55,676 nt of DNA from Rhodobacterales bacterium (GTDB lineage: Bacteria > Pseudomonadota > Alphaproteobacteria > Rhodobacterales > Rhodobacteraceae). The translations under genes and the position numbers were made by a program. Below the pieces are notes generated by a model that saw nothing but the letters and a program-made list of their open reading frames with translations, was not told where the DNA came from and did not search any database. Where the stretch lies: positions 1 to 55,676 of the forward strand of contig PDRW01000043.1 in NCBI GenBank assembly GCA_002746935.1. Direction: 5' to 3'. Position 1 is the first letter of the stretch. The number at the start of each line of letters is the position of its first letter. Below are positions 11,375-19,796 of this stretch, piece by piece.

Positions 11375-12811
11375 ATGACCTTCCGACTTGCTGCCCCCCC
11401 GCTGAAATACAGTCTTTCACTGGTCTCCGCCGGGGCTCTGGCCCTTGGCCTCGCGCCCGCGACGCCCGCGCGCGCCGATCTGGGCGAGGTGGTTGCCATC
11501 GGCATCATCGGCACAGCGGTCTATTGCGGTGTCAGCGGCAAATGTACCAGCAAGCCCCAGGCCCGCGCCGGCGGTGGCGGCGGCAGCTATGGCGATGCGA
11601 TTCCGCTCAGCGGTCAGAATGCGATGCTGGTGCAGGGCGGGCTGAAGAGTTTCGGGTTCTATACCGGCGCGATCGACGGGGCCATTGGCAGCGGCACCCG
11701 CAACGCGATCCGTGCCTATCAGGACGCCATCGGCGCACCCCGGACCGGCGTTCTCACCGGCCAGCAGATCAACGATCTTGTCGCGTTGTCGCCGGGCTAT
11801 GTGACCCTTGCGGCGGACGATCCTGCGATGTTCATTTCCGAACTCGCCAATGACCTCGACCGCAACGGCGTGCGGCAATTGCAGGCGGCGCTGAACCAGC
11901 AGGGCTATCCGGCGGGCTCTGTCGACGGTGCCTTCGGCAACCAGACCCGCACCGCGATTGCCAGTTACAAGGCGGCCAACGGGTTGCCGGGCAAGCCGCT
12001 TGCCACCCGGCGGCTGCTGGCTTGGGTGATGGGCTGGGTCGCGCCGGAACCTGCGGGGGCGCATCTCGTTGCCGCGCGCCGGGGTGTGACGCCTCCGGCG
12101 CCCGCCCCGCAACCGGCCGTCATGGTGCCCGCGCCCGCGCCGCAACCGGTGCCACCGGCGGTGATCCCGGATGCGCTGAGCTTCGACATTCTCGGCGTCA
12201 GGCTTGGCATGTCGGAGGCTGACGTCAAAAACGCGCTGACCGTTGCGCTTGGCGAGACGGTGATGTTTGACCGGGCCGGGGTGTCCAGCATAGGGGCGGT
12301 GGACGGGGTGACCCACGGGTTGCTCACCGTGCAGTTCGACTGGCCCCACCCGCCCGCCGAGCAGGTCATGGTGCTGTTCGACGAAGCCCGGCCCGACGCC
12401 GGGGCGCTGGCGGTGTTCCGCCTGGTGCGGATGCCGGACGAGCTTGGCCAGGCGGGGTATGAAACGCAGATGCTGCCCGACATCCTCGCCAATTACGGCG
12501 CGGCGGGCAAGGTCGCGGGCAGGACCATGTGGGTCGGCAAGGCGGCGGCGCGCGGTGGCGATGTGGCGGCCTGTGGTGCGCCGCAGATCAGCGTGGACAC
12601 CGGCGTGACCGACGCCCTGGCGGGGCTCTGGCGCTCCGGTGGCGGGCCGAAGCTCGACGGCGGGTTTGGCAGCGTGAGCGCCGATTGCGGCCAGGTGCTG
12701 AGCGTGGACTTTGCCGGCAATGTGGTCCGTTTCGGCCTCTGGGATTCGGCGGCCTTCGCGGGCGGCGGCGCTGCGGCTCCGGCGGTACAGGCTCCGAAGA
12801 TCAAGTTCTGA
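11375..12811 (+). CDS. Exported protein with two peptidoglycan-binding domains
   Basis: The 478-residue protein has a signal peptide with likely cleavage after ARA near residue 34 and a glycine-rich linker (residues 65-71). Two PG_binding_1-type repeats follow at about 80-130 and 160-210; their landmarks are LKSFGFYTGAIDGAIGSGTRNAIRAYQ and LNQQGYPAGSVDGAFGNQTRTAI respectively, each with the GxxDGxxGxxTRxAI pattern. A Pro/Ala linker leads to a C-terminal domain of about 200 residues starting SFDILGVRLGMSEADV, which resembles a small periplasmic fold but which I cannot name. It is probably anchored non-covalently to the cell wall in the periplasm. GAGGAAA precedes the start. It stands alone between a terminator and a convergent regulator gene. 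Confidence 0.8.
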   Translation: MTFRLAAPPLKYSLSLVSAGALALGLAPATPARADLGEVVAIGIIGTAVYCGVSGKCTSKPQARAGGGGGSYGDAIPLSGQNAMLVQGGLKSFGFYTGAIDGAIGSGTRNAIRAYQDAIGAPRTGVLTGQQINDLVALSPGYVTLAADDPAMFISELANDLDRNGVRQLQAALNQQGYPAGSVDGAFGNQTRTAIASYKAANGLPGKPLATRRLLAWVMGWVAPEPAGAHLVAARRGVTPPAPAPQPAVMVPAPAPQPVPPAVIPDALSFDILGVRLGMSEADVKNALTVALGETVMFDRAGVSSIGAVDGVTHGLLTVQFDWPHPPAEQVMVLFDEARPDAGALAVFRLVRMPDELGQAGYETQMLPDILANYGAAGKVAGRTMWVGKAAARGGDVAACGAPQISVDTGVTDALAGLWRSGGGPKLDGGFGSVSADCGQVLSVDFAGNVVRFGLWDSAAFAGGGAAAPAVQAPKIKF

Positions 12812-12924
12812 CCGCCGCCCATCGGCGGCAACAATGCAAGGCACCAGCCGGGGTGGATCGCCCCGGCGGGGTCGCCTTGGGGTGTCTGTGGCCACCGGCC
12901 CCGGCATTTCCTGCGCTCCGGCCT

Positions 12925-13593
12925 CTACCGCGCCAGCATCTTCAGCCCCTGGGTCACGTCGGTGCGTACCGCAAGGCGCAGCCCCGGTTCGTCGCCCGCC
13001 GAGAGGGCGGCGAGGATCATCCGGTGGTGGCGCTGCAAACCGGAACGGTCGCGCGCCATGTAGAGCGCGCGCATCGTCGGCCCGAGCTGAAGCCAGACCG
13101 TCTCCGCCATGGCCAGCATCGCCGGCGCCTGTGCGCGCAGATAGATCGTGCGGTGAAACTCGAGGTTGGTGCGGATATAGCCCGTCACCTCGTGATTGGC
13201 GACATGTTCGGCGGTCCGCGCATTGACGGCTCTGAGCCGGTCGATCAGCGCCATATGGGCCCGGGGCAGGGCGCGGGCGGCCAGTTCGGGTTCGAGCAGG
13301 GCGCGCAGGCTGGTGAGTTCCTCGATCCGGTCGGGGGTAAGCTCCGGCGTGGAGATCCGCCCGGAGGCCGAGAGACTCAGCGCCCCTTCGGCAACCAGCC
13401 GCCGAACCGCCTCGCGCACCGGGGTCATCGAAACGTTGAAGCTTTTCGCCAGCCCGCGCAACGTCAGCATCAGCCCGGGTTCAAGCTCGCCAAACATGAT
13501 CCGGGCCCTGAGCGTGCGGAAAACGCGTTCATGGGCGGCGAGGGTGGTATCGTGCGCGGTGAGGGGGGTGGCCTGGACCGGTTGTGACAACAT
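12925..13593 (-). CDS. GntR-family (FadR/FCD type) transcriptional regulator
   Basis: The 222-residue protein has an N-terminal winged helix with the typical GntR sequence (RIMFGELEPG, LAKSFNVSMTPVREAVRRLVAEG) and a C-terminal all-helical FCD ligand-binding domain with the metal-ligand pattern around EFHRTIY and HHRMI. FCD regulators usually sense organic acids. No likely target gene is adjacent: the neighbours are a convergent exported protein and, 31 bases upstream, the end of a metallohydrolase gene on the same strand. Target and effector are unknown. Confidence 0.88.
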   Translation of the reverse strand: MLSQPVQATPLTAHDTTLAAHERVFRTLRARIMFGELEPGLMLTLRGLAKSFNVSMTPVREAVRRLVAEGALSLSASGRISTPELTPDRIEELTSLRALLEPELAARALPRAHMALIDRLRAVNARTAEHVANHEVTGYIRTNLEFHRTIYLRAQAPAMLAMAETVWLQLGPTMRALYMARDRSGLQRHHRMILAALSAGDEPGLRLAVRTDVTQGLKMLAR

Positions 13594-13624
13594 GAGGCCA
13601 GAATGTGATCACGGGCCCCCGCCG

Positions 13625-14323
13625 TCAATCGCGAAAGCGGTAGCGGTGCAGCGCCTCGCCCTTTTGCCTGAGCCAGCGTTTCGGTGCCTCGTAGCCGGGG
13701 CAGGTGCGGGCGACGGTGGCCCAGAAGGCGCGGGAATGGTTCATCTCCAGCAGATGCGCCACCTCATGGGCGGCGACATAATCGAGCACCTCCGGCGGGG
13801 CCATGATCAGCCGCCATGAGAACATCAGATCGCCCTTCGCCGAGCAGGATCCCCAGCGCGAGCGGGTGTCGCGCAGGGTCAGTTTCTTCGGGCTGACGCC
13901 GAGGGTGGTGGCATGGCGGTCGACCGCTTCGGCCAGCGCCCCCCGGGCCTCGGCCTTGAGAAAGGCCAGCAGCCGCGCCGGGCTGCGCTCCGGGTCGCGG
14001 CCGGGCAGCTCGATGGTGCCGCCCACACGCCGCACGCCGCGCCCCGGGCCGGTGACGATCTGGTGGTCGACACCGGCAAAGGGCAGCACCCCGCCCGGCA
14101 TCGGCCGTTCCGCGCCGGGGCGGTCGGCGAGCTGGCGGCGGATCCATTCGGCCTTGTCTTCGGCAAAGCCGAGCGCATGGCGGCGCGAGGCGCCCTCAGG
14201 CAAAGTGAGCGTCACCCGGCCATCGAGCCGCGACACCCTGAGCGACAGCCGGCGTGCCCGCGCCGACGGCCGGATGTCGAGCGCGATCGGTGGATCGCCG
14301 GGAAGGATGACCTGTTCGCCCAT
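13625..14323 (-). CDS. YgjP/WLM-type M48-like metal-dependent hydrolase
   Basis: The 232-residue protein belongs to the DUF45/YgjP zincin-like family. It has the family's TRSRWGSCS motif (about 153-161), the zinc-binding HEVAH at 186-190 and the following MNHSRAFW, with His196 as the likely third ligand. In E. coli, YgjP has been linked to UTP hydrolysis; that function is only suggested here. The start at 14323 (MGEQVILPGD) is chosen because the frame upstream reads as the antisense of the divergent FYDLN-acid gene. It is divergent from 14480-14806 across a 156-base gap. Confidence 0.85.
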   Translation of the reverse strand: MGEQVILPGDPPIALDIRPSARARRLSLRVSRLDGRVTLTLPEGASRRHALGFAEDKAEWIRRQLADRPGAERPMPGGVLPFAGVDHQIVTGPGRGVRRVGGTIELPGRDPERSPARLLAFLKAEARGALAEAVDRHATTLGVSPKKLTLRDTRSRWGSCSAKGDLMFSWRLIMAPPEVLDYVAAHEVAHLLEMNHSRAFWATVARTCPGYEAPKRWLRQKGEALHRYRFRD

Positions 14324-14479
14324 GGTCGCCGATGTCCTGTTTCCGAGCGCCTGCTGCCCCTGTCCGGCGGGCTTCCCCCGGTGTTTGCCACAGGCTCGGA
14401 AAGCCTTTGACAGGCCCCCGCTTGTGTGGCAAGTGCCGCAAATCTCGCAGATGGACGTGATGACGAAAAGGGGTTTTCC

Positions 14480-14806
14480 ATGCCCAAGGAAGAATGGGGC
14501 ACCAAGCGCGTTTGCCCTGAAACCGGCAAGCGGTTCTACGATCTCGGACGCGACCCGGTGGTCAGCCCCTATACCGGGAAGGTGGTGGAGCTCGACACCG
14601 GCAAGACCACCCGCACCATGGTGGCCGACAAGGCCGACAAGGAATCGGAAAAGAAAAAGGAGGTCGAGGACGATCTGATCGACACCGACGACCTCGCAGA
14701 AGACGAAACGGCGGATGTGGATATCGAAGACGATGTGCTCGACGATGACGATGACGACGTTTCGCTCGAAGAGATAGCTGACGTCGCCGCACCGGACGAC
14801 GACTGA
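14480..14806 (+). CDS. TIGR02300-type FYDLN acid domain protein
   Basis: The 108-residue protein starts with a conserved zinc-ribbon-like half (WGTKRVCPETGKRFYDLGRDP, then VSPYTG) and ends in an extremely acidic tail; residues 69-108 are mostly Asp and Glu. This is the alphaproteobacterial FYDLN-acid family, whose function is unknown. Only one cysteine (in RVCPETG) is present, so it cannot alone form a four-Cys zinc site. The ATG at 14480 follows AAAGGGG. A hairpin after the stop may end its transcript. Confidence 0.88.
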   Translation: MPKEEWGTKRVCPETGKRFYDLGRDPVVSPYTGKVVELDTGKTTRTMVADKADKESEKKKEVEDDLIDTDDLAEDETADVDIEDDVLDDDDDDVSLEEIADVAAPDDD

Positions 14807-14827
14807 ACCCAACGCCTGAGCTTTACC

Positions 14828-14862
14828 AGGGCCGGGCCGCCTTTCCGGGCGGTCTGGCCCTT
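14828..14862 (+). terminator. Probable terminator after the FYDLN-acid gene
   Basis: AGGGCC-G-GGCCGCC pairs with GGGCGG-T-CTGGCCCT across a short TTTCC loop, followed by TTCTGG. The stem is long and G+C-rich, but the T tract is weak. Confidence 0.5.
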
Positions 14863-15078
14863 CTGGTTTGCGGCTGGGACGGACCGCCCGGCGTTTGGCC
14901 GACGCCAGCACGAGGGCTCCCCACCCCCCGCGCGCACGCTGCGCCGTTCTTTCAGCAGACCGATCGCCGCGCCGTCAGATCGCCGCAAAATCCGCGCAGA
15001 GGCCGTCGGTTTTCGCTTGCAACACCCCCGCCGCTCGCCTAAATACCCCGCACACGGCCCAGGCGGCCGTGCCCGGAT

Positions 15079-15154
<76 letters not shown>

Positions 15155-15319
15155 GATCCGCTGTCTTTTGTGAAATCCCTGCCTTTTCTGCAAATGTCAT
15201 TTCTGCGAGCCGGAAGAAGCAATGCGATTTGCACTCTGGTCTTGTGCCCTCGGGACCGTGCCGCCGCCCGCGAAAGAATCGCATTGATATTCCCGCCGTT
15301 TTGAGCGCAAAGTTGCGGC

Positions 15320-15504
15320 GATGGTGACCGGGTGCGGCGACGCGGCCGGTCTGAAATGGGAACACGGTGCGGTGCCGCGAGGTACCAATGCCGTGACTGC
15401 CCCCGCAACTGTAGGCGGCAAGTGGGCTGCACATGCCACTGGGTCGAGGCGACCCGGGAAGGCGCAGCGCAACGTTCGAGCCGCGAGTCAGGAGACCTGC
15501 CATC
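15320..15504 (+). promoter_or_regulatory. Cobalamin (AdoCbl) riboswitch upstream of a metal/corrin uptake operon
   Basis: The element has the conserved cobalamin-riboswitch landmarks in order: GGGAACACGGTG, GCCGTGACTGCCCCCGCAACTGT (B12 box region), GCCACTGGG, CGGGAAGGCGC, and GAGCCGCGAGTCAGGAGACCTGCC. The closing helix P1 is GATGG (15320-15324) with CCATC (15500-15504). A GGCGCC-TT-GGCGCC hairpin at 15508-15521 follows without a T run, so it may control ribosome access rather than termination. It leads into 15568-21244, which therefore should be switched off by adenosylcobalamin. Confidence 0.95.
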
Positions 15505-15567
15505 CCGGGCGCCTTGGCGCCGGTAGTTCAACTTTGTCCGGGCGGGGTGTCCCGGGGGAGAGGCGAG

Positions 15568-15672
15568 ATGGACGACAGGGCCTTCACCTGTGACATGACC
15601 GGTTCCCCGTGCGCCTGCGCTGTTCTGCGGAGGGCGGAATGGGGTCTGATATTCATCCGGGCGACAGGCTGA
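15568..15672 (+). CDS. Candidate 34-residue Cys-containing leader peptide
   Basis: A short frame starts at an ATG 14 bases after a GGGGGAG sequence and is the first good start after the riboswitch. It encodes 34 residues with three cysteines in a CDMTGSPCAC cluster and ends 34 bases inside the next gene, which starts at 15639. The arrangement would allow translational coupling. There is no homology evidence, so it may be chance; coding status needs conservation data. Confidence 0.3.
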   Translation: MDDRAFTCDMTGSPCACAVLRRAEWGLIFIRATG

Positions 15673-16433
15673 CCCCGGCCGCGCAGGGCGTGGCGGTGCT
15701 GTTTGTCGTATCGGCTTACACCCTCAGCCGGGGGGCGCTGGCGCGGCTGGAGGCTGCGGCTCTGGCCTCCGTGCCGGGGGCGGTGCGGTTGATCCGGCTT
15801 GAGGAGACCGGGCCGGACCTTCTGACCACCCTGGACCAGATGCGCGCCGAGGGGCACCGGCGGATCCGGGTGCAGCCCTTCGGCTTTCCCTTTCCCGAGA
15901 GCCTGCTGGCCTGGCTGCCCGGGGTGCTGGCCCACTGGCGCGCCCGCGGCAATACTGACACCGAGGTCAGCCTCGGCCCGGACCCGGGGCGCGACGCCGC
16001 CGCGCTGCAAGCTTTCGCCACGGTGGCGCTGGCGGGGGAGGCGCGCCCGGTCGAGGGCACGCGCCCGAGCCTCGGCAAGCCGGGCTGGACCCTGCCGCCG
16101 GATTTCGACTTCCACCTTCTGGTCTGCACCGGTCCGCGCTGCGCGATCCATGGCGCTGCCGCGTTCCTGCAAATGCTGAAGGCCGAACTCGCCGCCGCCG
16201 GGCTCACCGAACGCTGCCTGATCACCCGCACCGGCTGCATCTACCCCTGCAACAAGGGGCCGGTGCTGACGCTCTATCCGCAGGGCGGGTGGTATCGGCT
16301 GCCCGACCTTGCCGCCACCCGCCGCTTCGTGCGCGAGGTGCTGGCCGGGGGCGGCGTGGCGGAAGAGCTGAAATTTCACACCAGCGGGGCACCCCGCGCA
16401 ACCCATCCACCCCAACAGGAGAAAACTTCATGA
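15639..16433 (+). CDS. CbiX-like domain fused to a [2Fe-2S] ferredoxin domain
   Basis: The C-terminal part (about 158-235) is a thioredoxin-like [2Fe-2S] ferredoxin, with cysteines in LVCTGPRC (163, 168) and TGCIYPC (200, 204) followed by KGPVLTLYP. The N-terminal 150 residues (VAVLFVVSAYT, RIRVQPFGFPFPESLLAWLP) look like one half of a CbiX-type sirohydrochlorin chelatase; this is an inference from pattern. I start at ATG 15639, preceded by GGAGGGCGG; the in-frame GTG at 15609 is weaker. The gene is the first full gene under a cobalamin riboswitch and overlaps the next gene's start by four bases, so a role in cobalt handling or corrin synthesis is likely. Confidence 0.75.
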   Translation: MGSDIHPGDRLTPAAQGVAVLFVVSAYTLSRGALARLEAAALASVPGAVRLIRLEETGPDLLTTLDQMRAEGHRRIRVQPFGFPFPESLLAWLPGVLAHWRARGNTDTEVSLGPDPGRDAAALQAFATVALAGEARPVEGTRPSLGKPGWTLPPDFDFHLLVCTGPRCAIHGAAAFLQMLKAELAAAGLTERCLITRTGCIYPCNKGPVLTLYPQGGWYRLPDLAATRRFVREVLAGGGVAEELKFHTSGAPRATHPPQQEKTS

Positions 16434-17950
16434 AACTCAAGACCCTGGCGCTCACCAGCGCGCTTGCCCTGATGGCACTTCCGGCGCTGGCCGATGACGT
16501 CATTCACATGGCCACCAGCTTCAAGATCCGCTCGATGGACCCGGTGAAACAGGGCTTCTGGATGCAGGAATTCGGCCAGGGCGAGCTGCTCATGCAATTC
16601 CAGCCCGACGGGTCGATCCAGCCCTGGCTGGCCGAGAAGCTCGAGCGCACCGACGACACCACCTGGGTCATCACCCTGCGCGACGGCGTGACCTTCCAGA
16701 ACGGCAAGCCGATGGATGTGCCCGCCGTGCTCGCCGCCATCGCCTATCACCGTGAGCGCAACACCGGCACGCAGGCGGTGCTGCCGGAGGAGGCCGAATT
16801 CGTCCAGACCGGCGAGCACGAGATCACGGTCAACACCGGCGTGCCGGTGCCGGAGCTGCCCAACATCCTCGCCCATGAAAGCCGGCTGATGATCATCGAC
16901 GTCGAGCCGGTGCTGGCCGCGGGCGAAGACTATGAGGCGCTGGAGGGGGCGGGCATCCATACCGGGCCCTACAAGCTGGTAAGCCTCGACGACCAGCACA
17001 TGGTCGCCGAACGTTATGACGGCTACTGGCGCGGCAAGCCGGCGATGGCCGGGGTCGATCTGCGCTTCGTCACCGATCCCAACGCCCGGATTCTCGCGGT
17101 GCAGAACGGTGAGGTCGATATCGCGCTCTATCCGCCCACCGCCGCCGCGCCGGTCTTTGCGGTGACGCCGAACCTCAACCTCGCGCTCGGGCCGATTTCG
17201 ACCGGCGGCTTCGTCGGCTTCATGGATGTGAAGGACGGCGCCTTCGAAGAGATCGCCGTGCGCCGTGCGGTGATGCTGGCGATGGATTACGACGAGATCG
17301 CCGATGAGGTGTTCCACAAGGCCAAGGCGCCCGCGACCTCGCTCTACAACCCCAACTTCCCCTGGACGGTGGCGAATTATCGCACCGATGTGGACGAGGC
17401 CAATGCGCTGCTCGACGCCGCCGGCTGGGTGCGCGACGGCGACAGCCGCAGCCGCGACGGCGAGGAGCTGAAGATCACCATCATGATCTATCCGCAGCAG
17501 CCCGACCTCGTGCCGCTGTCCAACGCGATGCAATCCTATCTGACCGCGATCGGCGTCGGTTCCGAGGTGATTTCGGTCGACAGCATCACCGAAGCGGCGA
17601 TGAACGATCTGGTCGAGTGGGATCTCGCGATCACCGCCACCGGCACCGCCACGGTGGGCGCGGTGAGCGGCTTCCTCAACCAATATGTCGCCTGCGGTGC
17701 CTCGCGGAACTATGGCGATTACTGCAACGACCGGGTGCAGGAGCTGATCGAGACCCTTGGGGTCACTGTCGATGAGGCCAAACGGATCGAGCTTCTGAAG
17801 GAGATCCAGCAGATCGTCACCATCGACGATCCTTATCTGTTCAACCTGACGATCCTGATCGAACGTGCGCTGGTGAGCGACGCGTGGTCGGATTACGTCC
17901 CGGCGGTGGCGTGGAACCACATCAAATGGGACACGGCCCCGAACAAGTGA
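16430..17950 (+). CDS. Family-5 ABC transporter solute-binding protein, B12-regulated
   Basis: The 506-residue periplasmic protein has a classic signal peptide (MKLKTLALTSALALMALPALA, cut before DDVIHM). The SBP_bac_5 fold matches dipeptide/nickel-type binding proteins: LAEKLERTDDTTWVITLRDGVTFQNG near the start and the GPYKLVSLDDQHMVAERYDGYW motif. Its placement under a cobalamin riboswitch and beside a CbiX-like protein points to cobalt, a cobalt chelate or a corrin precursor rather than peptides. The substrate is inferred from context only. The four-base overlaps on both sides make one operon. Confidence 0.88.
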   Translation: MKLKTLALTSALALMALPALADDVIHMATSFKIRSMDPVKQGFWMQEFGQGELLMQFQPDGSIQPWLAEKLERTDDTTWVITLRDGVTFQNGKPMDVPAVLAAIAYHRERNTGTQAVLPEEAEFVQTGEHEITVNTGVPVPELPNILAHESRLMIIDVEPVLAAGEDYEALEGAGIHTGPYKLVSLDDQHMVAERYDGYWRGKPAMAGVDLRFVTDPNARILAVQNGEVDIALYPPTAAAPVFAVTPNLNLALGPISTGGFVGFMDVKDGAFEEIAVRRAVMLAMDYDEIADEVFHKAKAPATSLYNPNFPWTVANYRTDVDEANALLDAAGWVRDGDSRSRDGEELKITIMIYPQQPDLVPLSNAMQSYLTAIGVGSEVISVDSITEAAMNDLVEWDLAITATGTATVGAVSGFLNQYVACGASRNYGDYCNDRVQELIETLGVTVDEAKRIELLKEIQQIVTIDDPYLFNLTILIERALVSDAWSDYVPAVAWNHIKWDTAPNK

Positions 17951-18921
17951 GCCGGGGCGTGCATATCCTGAAGCGCGGCGGGTTTGCCCTCGCCGCGCTC
18001 ACCCGCATCGCTCAGGCGGTGCTGACGGCGCTGGCCGCCAGTGTCATCGTCTGGGCGCTGCTGCCGCTGGCGCCGGGCGACGTGGCCACCCGGGTGCTGC
18101 TGGCGCGCGGGGTGCAGGAATATACCGATGCCGAACGCCTCGCCACCGAGATCGAGCTTGGCCTCGACAAGCCGCTGCCGCTGCAATTCGTCCATTGGCT
18201 GGGGCGGGTGTTTCAGGGTGATTTCGGCCAGAGCTTCACCAGCCAGGCGCCGGTGACGCAGGAAGTGCTCGACCGGCTCCCGGCGACGCTGATGCTGCTC
18301 GGGCTGGCGCTGGTGTTTTCGATCGTGTTTTCGCTGATCCTCGCGCTCGTCGCCGCCGCCTTCCGCGACCGCTGGCCCGACCGGGCGATCCGGCTCTATA
18401 CCCGGATCGGCGCGGCGCTGCCGACCTTCGTCTTTGCCCTGCTCGGGCTGACCTTCGTGGTGGTGGGGCTGAAACTCGGGCGGGTGCTGTCGGAGGCCAC
18501 ATGGGGCGCGGCGCTGATCCCCGCCTTCATCATCGGCCTCGACCGCGCCGCGAGCTGGACCCAGCTGCTCCGCGCCGGGCTGCTGGAGGCGATGGCCAGC
18601 GGCCATGCGGAGGTGGCCCGCGCCCGCGGCGCCTCCGAGCGGCGGATCCTGCTGCGCCACGCCCTGCCCAACGCGATCCTGCCCTTTCTCACCGCCATCG
18701 GCATCAGCATCGGCGCGCTGGTGGGCGGGGCGCCGCTGATCGAGGCAATCTTCACCTGGCCCGGGCTCGGTGCCTATCTGCTGGAGGCGCTTTCGGCGCG
18801 CAACTATCCGGTGATCCAGGCCTATGTGCTGATCGCCGCGCTTTCATATGTGGCCGCGGCGCTGCTGGTCGACCTCGCGGCGCTGGCGATCGACCCGCGG
18901 CTCAGGGAGGGGCCGACATGA
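17947..18921 (+). CDS. DppB/NikB-type ABC transporter permease
   Basis: The 324-residue membrane protein has about six helices and the BPD_transp_1 EAA loop (HAEVARARGASERRILLRHALPNA). Its long N-terminal periplasmic loop (LAPGDVATRVLLARGVQEY...) is typical of the first permease of Dpp/Opp/Nik systems. The GTG at 17947 overlaps the stop of the binding-protein gene (GTGA), so I prefer it over an upstream frame extension. It pairs with the permease encoded at 18918. Confidence 0.9.
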   Translation: MSRGVHILKRGGFALAALTRIAQAVLTALAASVIVWALLPLAPGDVATRVLLARGVQEYTDAERLATEIELGLDKPLPLQFVHWLGRVFQGDFGQSFTSQAPVTQEVLDRLPATLMLLGLALVFSIVFSLILALVAAAFRDRWPDRAIRLYTRIGAALPTFVFALLGLTFVVVGLKLGRVLSEATWGAALIPAFIIGLDRAASWTQLLRAGLLEAMASGHAEVARARGASERRILLRHALPNAILPFLTAIGISIGALVGGAPLIEAIFTWPGLGAYLLEALSARNYPVIQAYVLIAALSYVAAALLVDLAALAIDPRLREGPT

Positions 18922-19796
18922 GCCTGATCGACATCACCCGGCCGGTCGCCCTGCCACGCGCCGCCGACCGGCATATCCTCGGGCGGCTCTGGCGGCACCG
19001 GTCAGGGCGCGCCGGGTTGCTGCTCGGGCTGGCGCTGGTTCTCTTTGCCCTTGTGGGGGCCTTCTGGACCCCGGAGCCGCCCAATCTGCCCAATTACGCC
19101 AACGCCCTGAAACCGCCGGGCCTCGCGCATCCTTTCGGCACCGACGCCACCGGCCGCGACGTGTTGAGCCGCACCATGGACGGGGCGCACCGCTCCATCG
19201 GCGCGGCGCTTCTGGTGCTCGGCGCGGTGTTTGCCATCGGGCTCATGGTCGGGGCGCTCGCGGGGCTTGCCGGCGGGCTCACCGACACGCTGCTGATGCG
19301 GCTGACCGACATCGCCATGACCCTGCCCGGGCTGGTGCTCGCCTTCGCGGTGCTTGGCCTGCTTGGTCCCGGTTTCGTCAACCTGCTGGTGGCGCTGATC
19401 ATCGCCGACTGGGCGTGGTATGCCCGGCTGGCGCGTTCGCTGGCGCTGGGCGCGCGCCACAAGCCGCATGTGATCGCCGCCGAGATGGCGGGGATTTCGC
19501 GGGCGCGGATCATCCTTGGCCATATCCTGCCCGGCGTGGCGCTTCAGGTGGGGATCGTCGCGAGCCTCGCGCTTGGCGGCATGATCGGGGCGATTTCGGG
19601 GTTTTCCTTCCTCGGGCTCGGGGTGCAGCCGCCGCATGCGGAATGGGGGGCGCTGCTGGCGGAATCGCGGCTCTATTTCGCGCTGGCGCCATGGCTGCTG
19701 TTTGCGCCCGCGGGGCTGATCTTTCTTGCGGTGCTCTCGGCCAACATGGTCGGCAATGCGTTGCGCGACGTTGCCGGCGGGGAGGCGGGAGCATGA
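18918..19796 (+). CDS. DppC/NikC-type ABC transporter permease
   Basis: The 292-residue membrane protein is the second permease of the system. It has the N-terminal helix and the HPFGTDATGRDVLSR motif typical of DppC-type proteins, then the permease core with the EAA loop (HVIAAEMAGISRARIILGHILPG). The ATG at 18918 overlaps the upstream stop by four bases, and the ATPase gene begins in its last codons. Confidence 0.92.
   Translation: MSLIDITRPVALPRAADRHILGRLWRHRSGRAGLLLGLALVLFALVGAFWTPEPPNLPNYANALKPPGLAHPFGTDATGRDVLSRTMDGAHRSIGAALLVLGAVFAIGLMVGALAGLAGGLTDTLLMRLTDIAMTLPGLVLAFAVLGLLGPGFVNLLVALIIADWAWYARLARSLALGARHKPHVIAAEMAGISRARIILGHILPGVALQVGIVASLALGGMIGAISGFSFLGLGVQPPHAEWGALLAESRLYFALAPWLLFAPAGLIFLAVLSANMVGNALRDVAGGEAGA

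Noticed and set aside
15505-15525. Rho-independent terminator after the first cobalamin riboswitch
   Set aside because: The GGCGCC hairpin has no T run, so I list it as a possible expression platform, not a terminator.
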